5,988 nucleotides of DNA from Prosthecobacter sp. GTDB taxonomy: Bacteria > Verrucomicrobiota > Verrucomicrobiia > Verrucomicrobiales > Verrucomicrobiaceae. The position numbers and the translations under genes are program-made. A model generated the notes under the pieces. That model saw only the letters and a program-made list of their open reading frames with translations, was not told the DNA's origin and did no database searches. Positions 5,138 to 5,988 of this stretch are shown in pieces (the stretch's first letter is position 1; every line of letters begins with the position of its first letter). The stretch is from positions 1 to 5,988 of the forward strand of contig JAOZVT010000745.1 in assembly GCA_025869455.1 (NCBI GenBank). Direction: 5' to 3'.

Positions 5138-5988
5138 ATGGTCACCGCTCCCGCTTCCAGCCTTCACCCCTGGTTACGCTGGCTGCTTTTTGCCCTCATC
5201 ATGGGAGGCATGGTGACCGCTTACGTAAAACTAGCCCGTCAAAGCATTTATGAGGGGACAAAAATCCCGCTCAACGCCCTGGAGGTGAGGCACTTGGCCC
5301 TGACACGTGAAACCTGGAAAGATTTGCAGCTAGATTTCAGCGAAAGCTTTTCTGAACCGCTTAAAAAACTGGCTCCCCACCGGACTGATGGTCTGGCCCA
5401 ACCGCTGTGGCCCTGGGTGGCTGCCTGGATGTTGCATGAAGATGACCTCTCGGCATCGCTTCAAGTCACGGCGTGGTTCCGTGTGGGGTTGACGCTGGCC
5501 TGCATCCTTGTTCTGGGAATGGTTTGCATGCGGCATTTCGCCCTGCCTGCCGCGCTCATGAGCGTGACCTTGGTGGGCTTTCATGGGCTCTTGGGTACGA
5601 TCTCTGTTTTTACGGGAGCTACCCTGTTTCATCTGTTCTTTTTACTGACTTGGCTGGCCTGCCTGTATGCTCTGCAAAGAAACTCACTTTGGGTCTATGG
5701 CTTGGTCGGTGGGTTCGCGGCCCTCGCTTACCTGGCGGAAGATCGCATCCTGCCACTGTTGGCGATTTTTATTCTGATCAGCACTCTCCGGGCGCTCTGG
5801 GGTTGGTTGGCCGCGCAATGGCACCGAGGCAAAGAAGGCACCACGCTTTGGGTGCGGCGGAACCACGTTTTTGGTTTGCTGCTGCTGGCGGCTAGTTTCT
5901 CATTCATCGCAGGGCCTCGTTTGTCAGAAGCCTACCTGCAATTTGGCAACGCCACTTTCCAGTATGCGGACCAGGTGCGCTGGCTAGA
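5138..5988 (+). CDS. multi-pass membrane protein, GT-C glycosyltransferase-like (3'-truncated by window end)
   Basis: An open frame of 283 codons plus two bases runs off the right edge without a stop. An in-frame TAA at 5120 makes the ATG at 5138 the first possible start; AAGG lies 11 bases before it, a weak ribosome site. The protein begins with a short tail and a membrane helix (about 12-31), followed by a roughly 80-residue hydrophilic, presumably periplasmic loop. Further hydrophobic segments lie at about 114-130, 135-155, 158-178, 186-198, 203-222 and 243-259. The first loop ends in TDGLAQPLWPWVAA (83-96), and a GGFAALAYLAEDRILPLL segment lies at 191-208. Both resemble the pattern of GT39/PMT-ArnT-like GT-C enzymes, which use polyprenyl-phosphate sugars at the membrane, but the usual first-loop acidic pair is not obvious. 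The function is therefore tentative; the membrane protein call is firm. It lies 94 bases after the secretin stop in the same direction and may have its own promoter. Confidence 0.8.
   Translation, partial: MVTAPASSLHPWLRWLLFALIMGGMVTAYVKLARQSIYEGTKIPLNALEVRHLALTRETWKDLQLDFSESFSEPLKKLAPHRTDGLAQPLWPWVAAWMLHEDDLSASLQVTAWFRVGLTLACILVLGMVCMRHFALPAALMSVTLVGFHGLLGTISVFTGATLFHLFFLLTWLACLYALQRNSLWVYGLVGGFAALAYLAEDRILPLLAIFILISTLRALWGWLAAQWHRGKEGTTLWVRRNHVFGLLLLAASFSFIAGPRLSEAYLQFGNATFQYADQVRWL

Noticed and set aside
5473..5895. Plus-strand 140-codon frame near the right edge
   Set aside because: It is a +1 shadow of the open membrane-protein frame that begins at 5138, which has a start, hydrophobic segments and an upstream in-frame stop.
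1..5988. CRISPR arrays, mobile elements, tRNA/rRNA genes, toxin-antitoxin or defence systems
   Set aside because: I found no regularly spaced repeats, transposase, terminal repeats, cloverleaf or defence-protein motif on either strand.

Overview
The window is ordinary-looking chromosomal DNA of moderate GC from a Gram-negative-type (diderm) bacterium. A secretin with a signal peptide implies an outer membrane, and a Tat-type signal implies periplasmic export. The protein mix (TVP38/TMEM64, Tat-exported DUF3500, GYF_2 membrane protein, stand-alone GspD-like secretin) and the absence of clear Shine-Dalgarno sites before most starts suggest a Planctomycetes-Verrucomicrobia group member, most likely Verrucomicrobiota. 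That taxonomic call is an inference from style, not from a marker gene.

Layout: positions 1-203 are a T-rich, probably non-coding stretch with several hairpin/T-tract structures, including a symmetrical terminator at 162-187 that ends the leftward gene. 204-962 (minus) encodes a TVP38/TMEM64 (VTT-domain) membrane protein. A 97-base divergent intergenic region holds a candidate leftward promoter and a perfect 10-base inverted repeat whose arms abut the two opposing start codons. 1060-2031 (plus) encodes a Tat-signal DUF3500-like protein. After a 33-base gap, 2065-2661 (plus) encodes a GYF_2 (DUF4339) protein with two membrane segments and a TTG start. 2662-2787 carries a strong-looking promoter with a perfect TATAAT. 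2788-5043 (plus) encodes a 751-residue GspD/PilQ-type secretin. 5044-5137 holds a candidate promoter overlapping a TGCCAC/GTGGCA inverted repeat. 5138 to the window end is the first 283 codons of a multi-pass membrane protein resembling GT-C glycosyltransferases.

All five genes are predicted to be envelope-associated: two inner-membrane proteins of unknown or transport-like role, one exported protein, one outer-membrane secretin and one membrane glycosyltransferase-like protein. No gspC, gspE-gspG or pilM-pilP partners lie beside the secretin here, so its assembly system must be encoded elsewhere or lie outside the window. I see no CRISPR array, tRNA, rRNA, insertion sequence, phage gene or defence system. 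The most interesting signals are regulatory: the TGCCAC-type inverted repeats in two intergenic regions, and promoters placed so close to start codons that the transcripts would have very short leaders without ribosome-binding sites.
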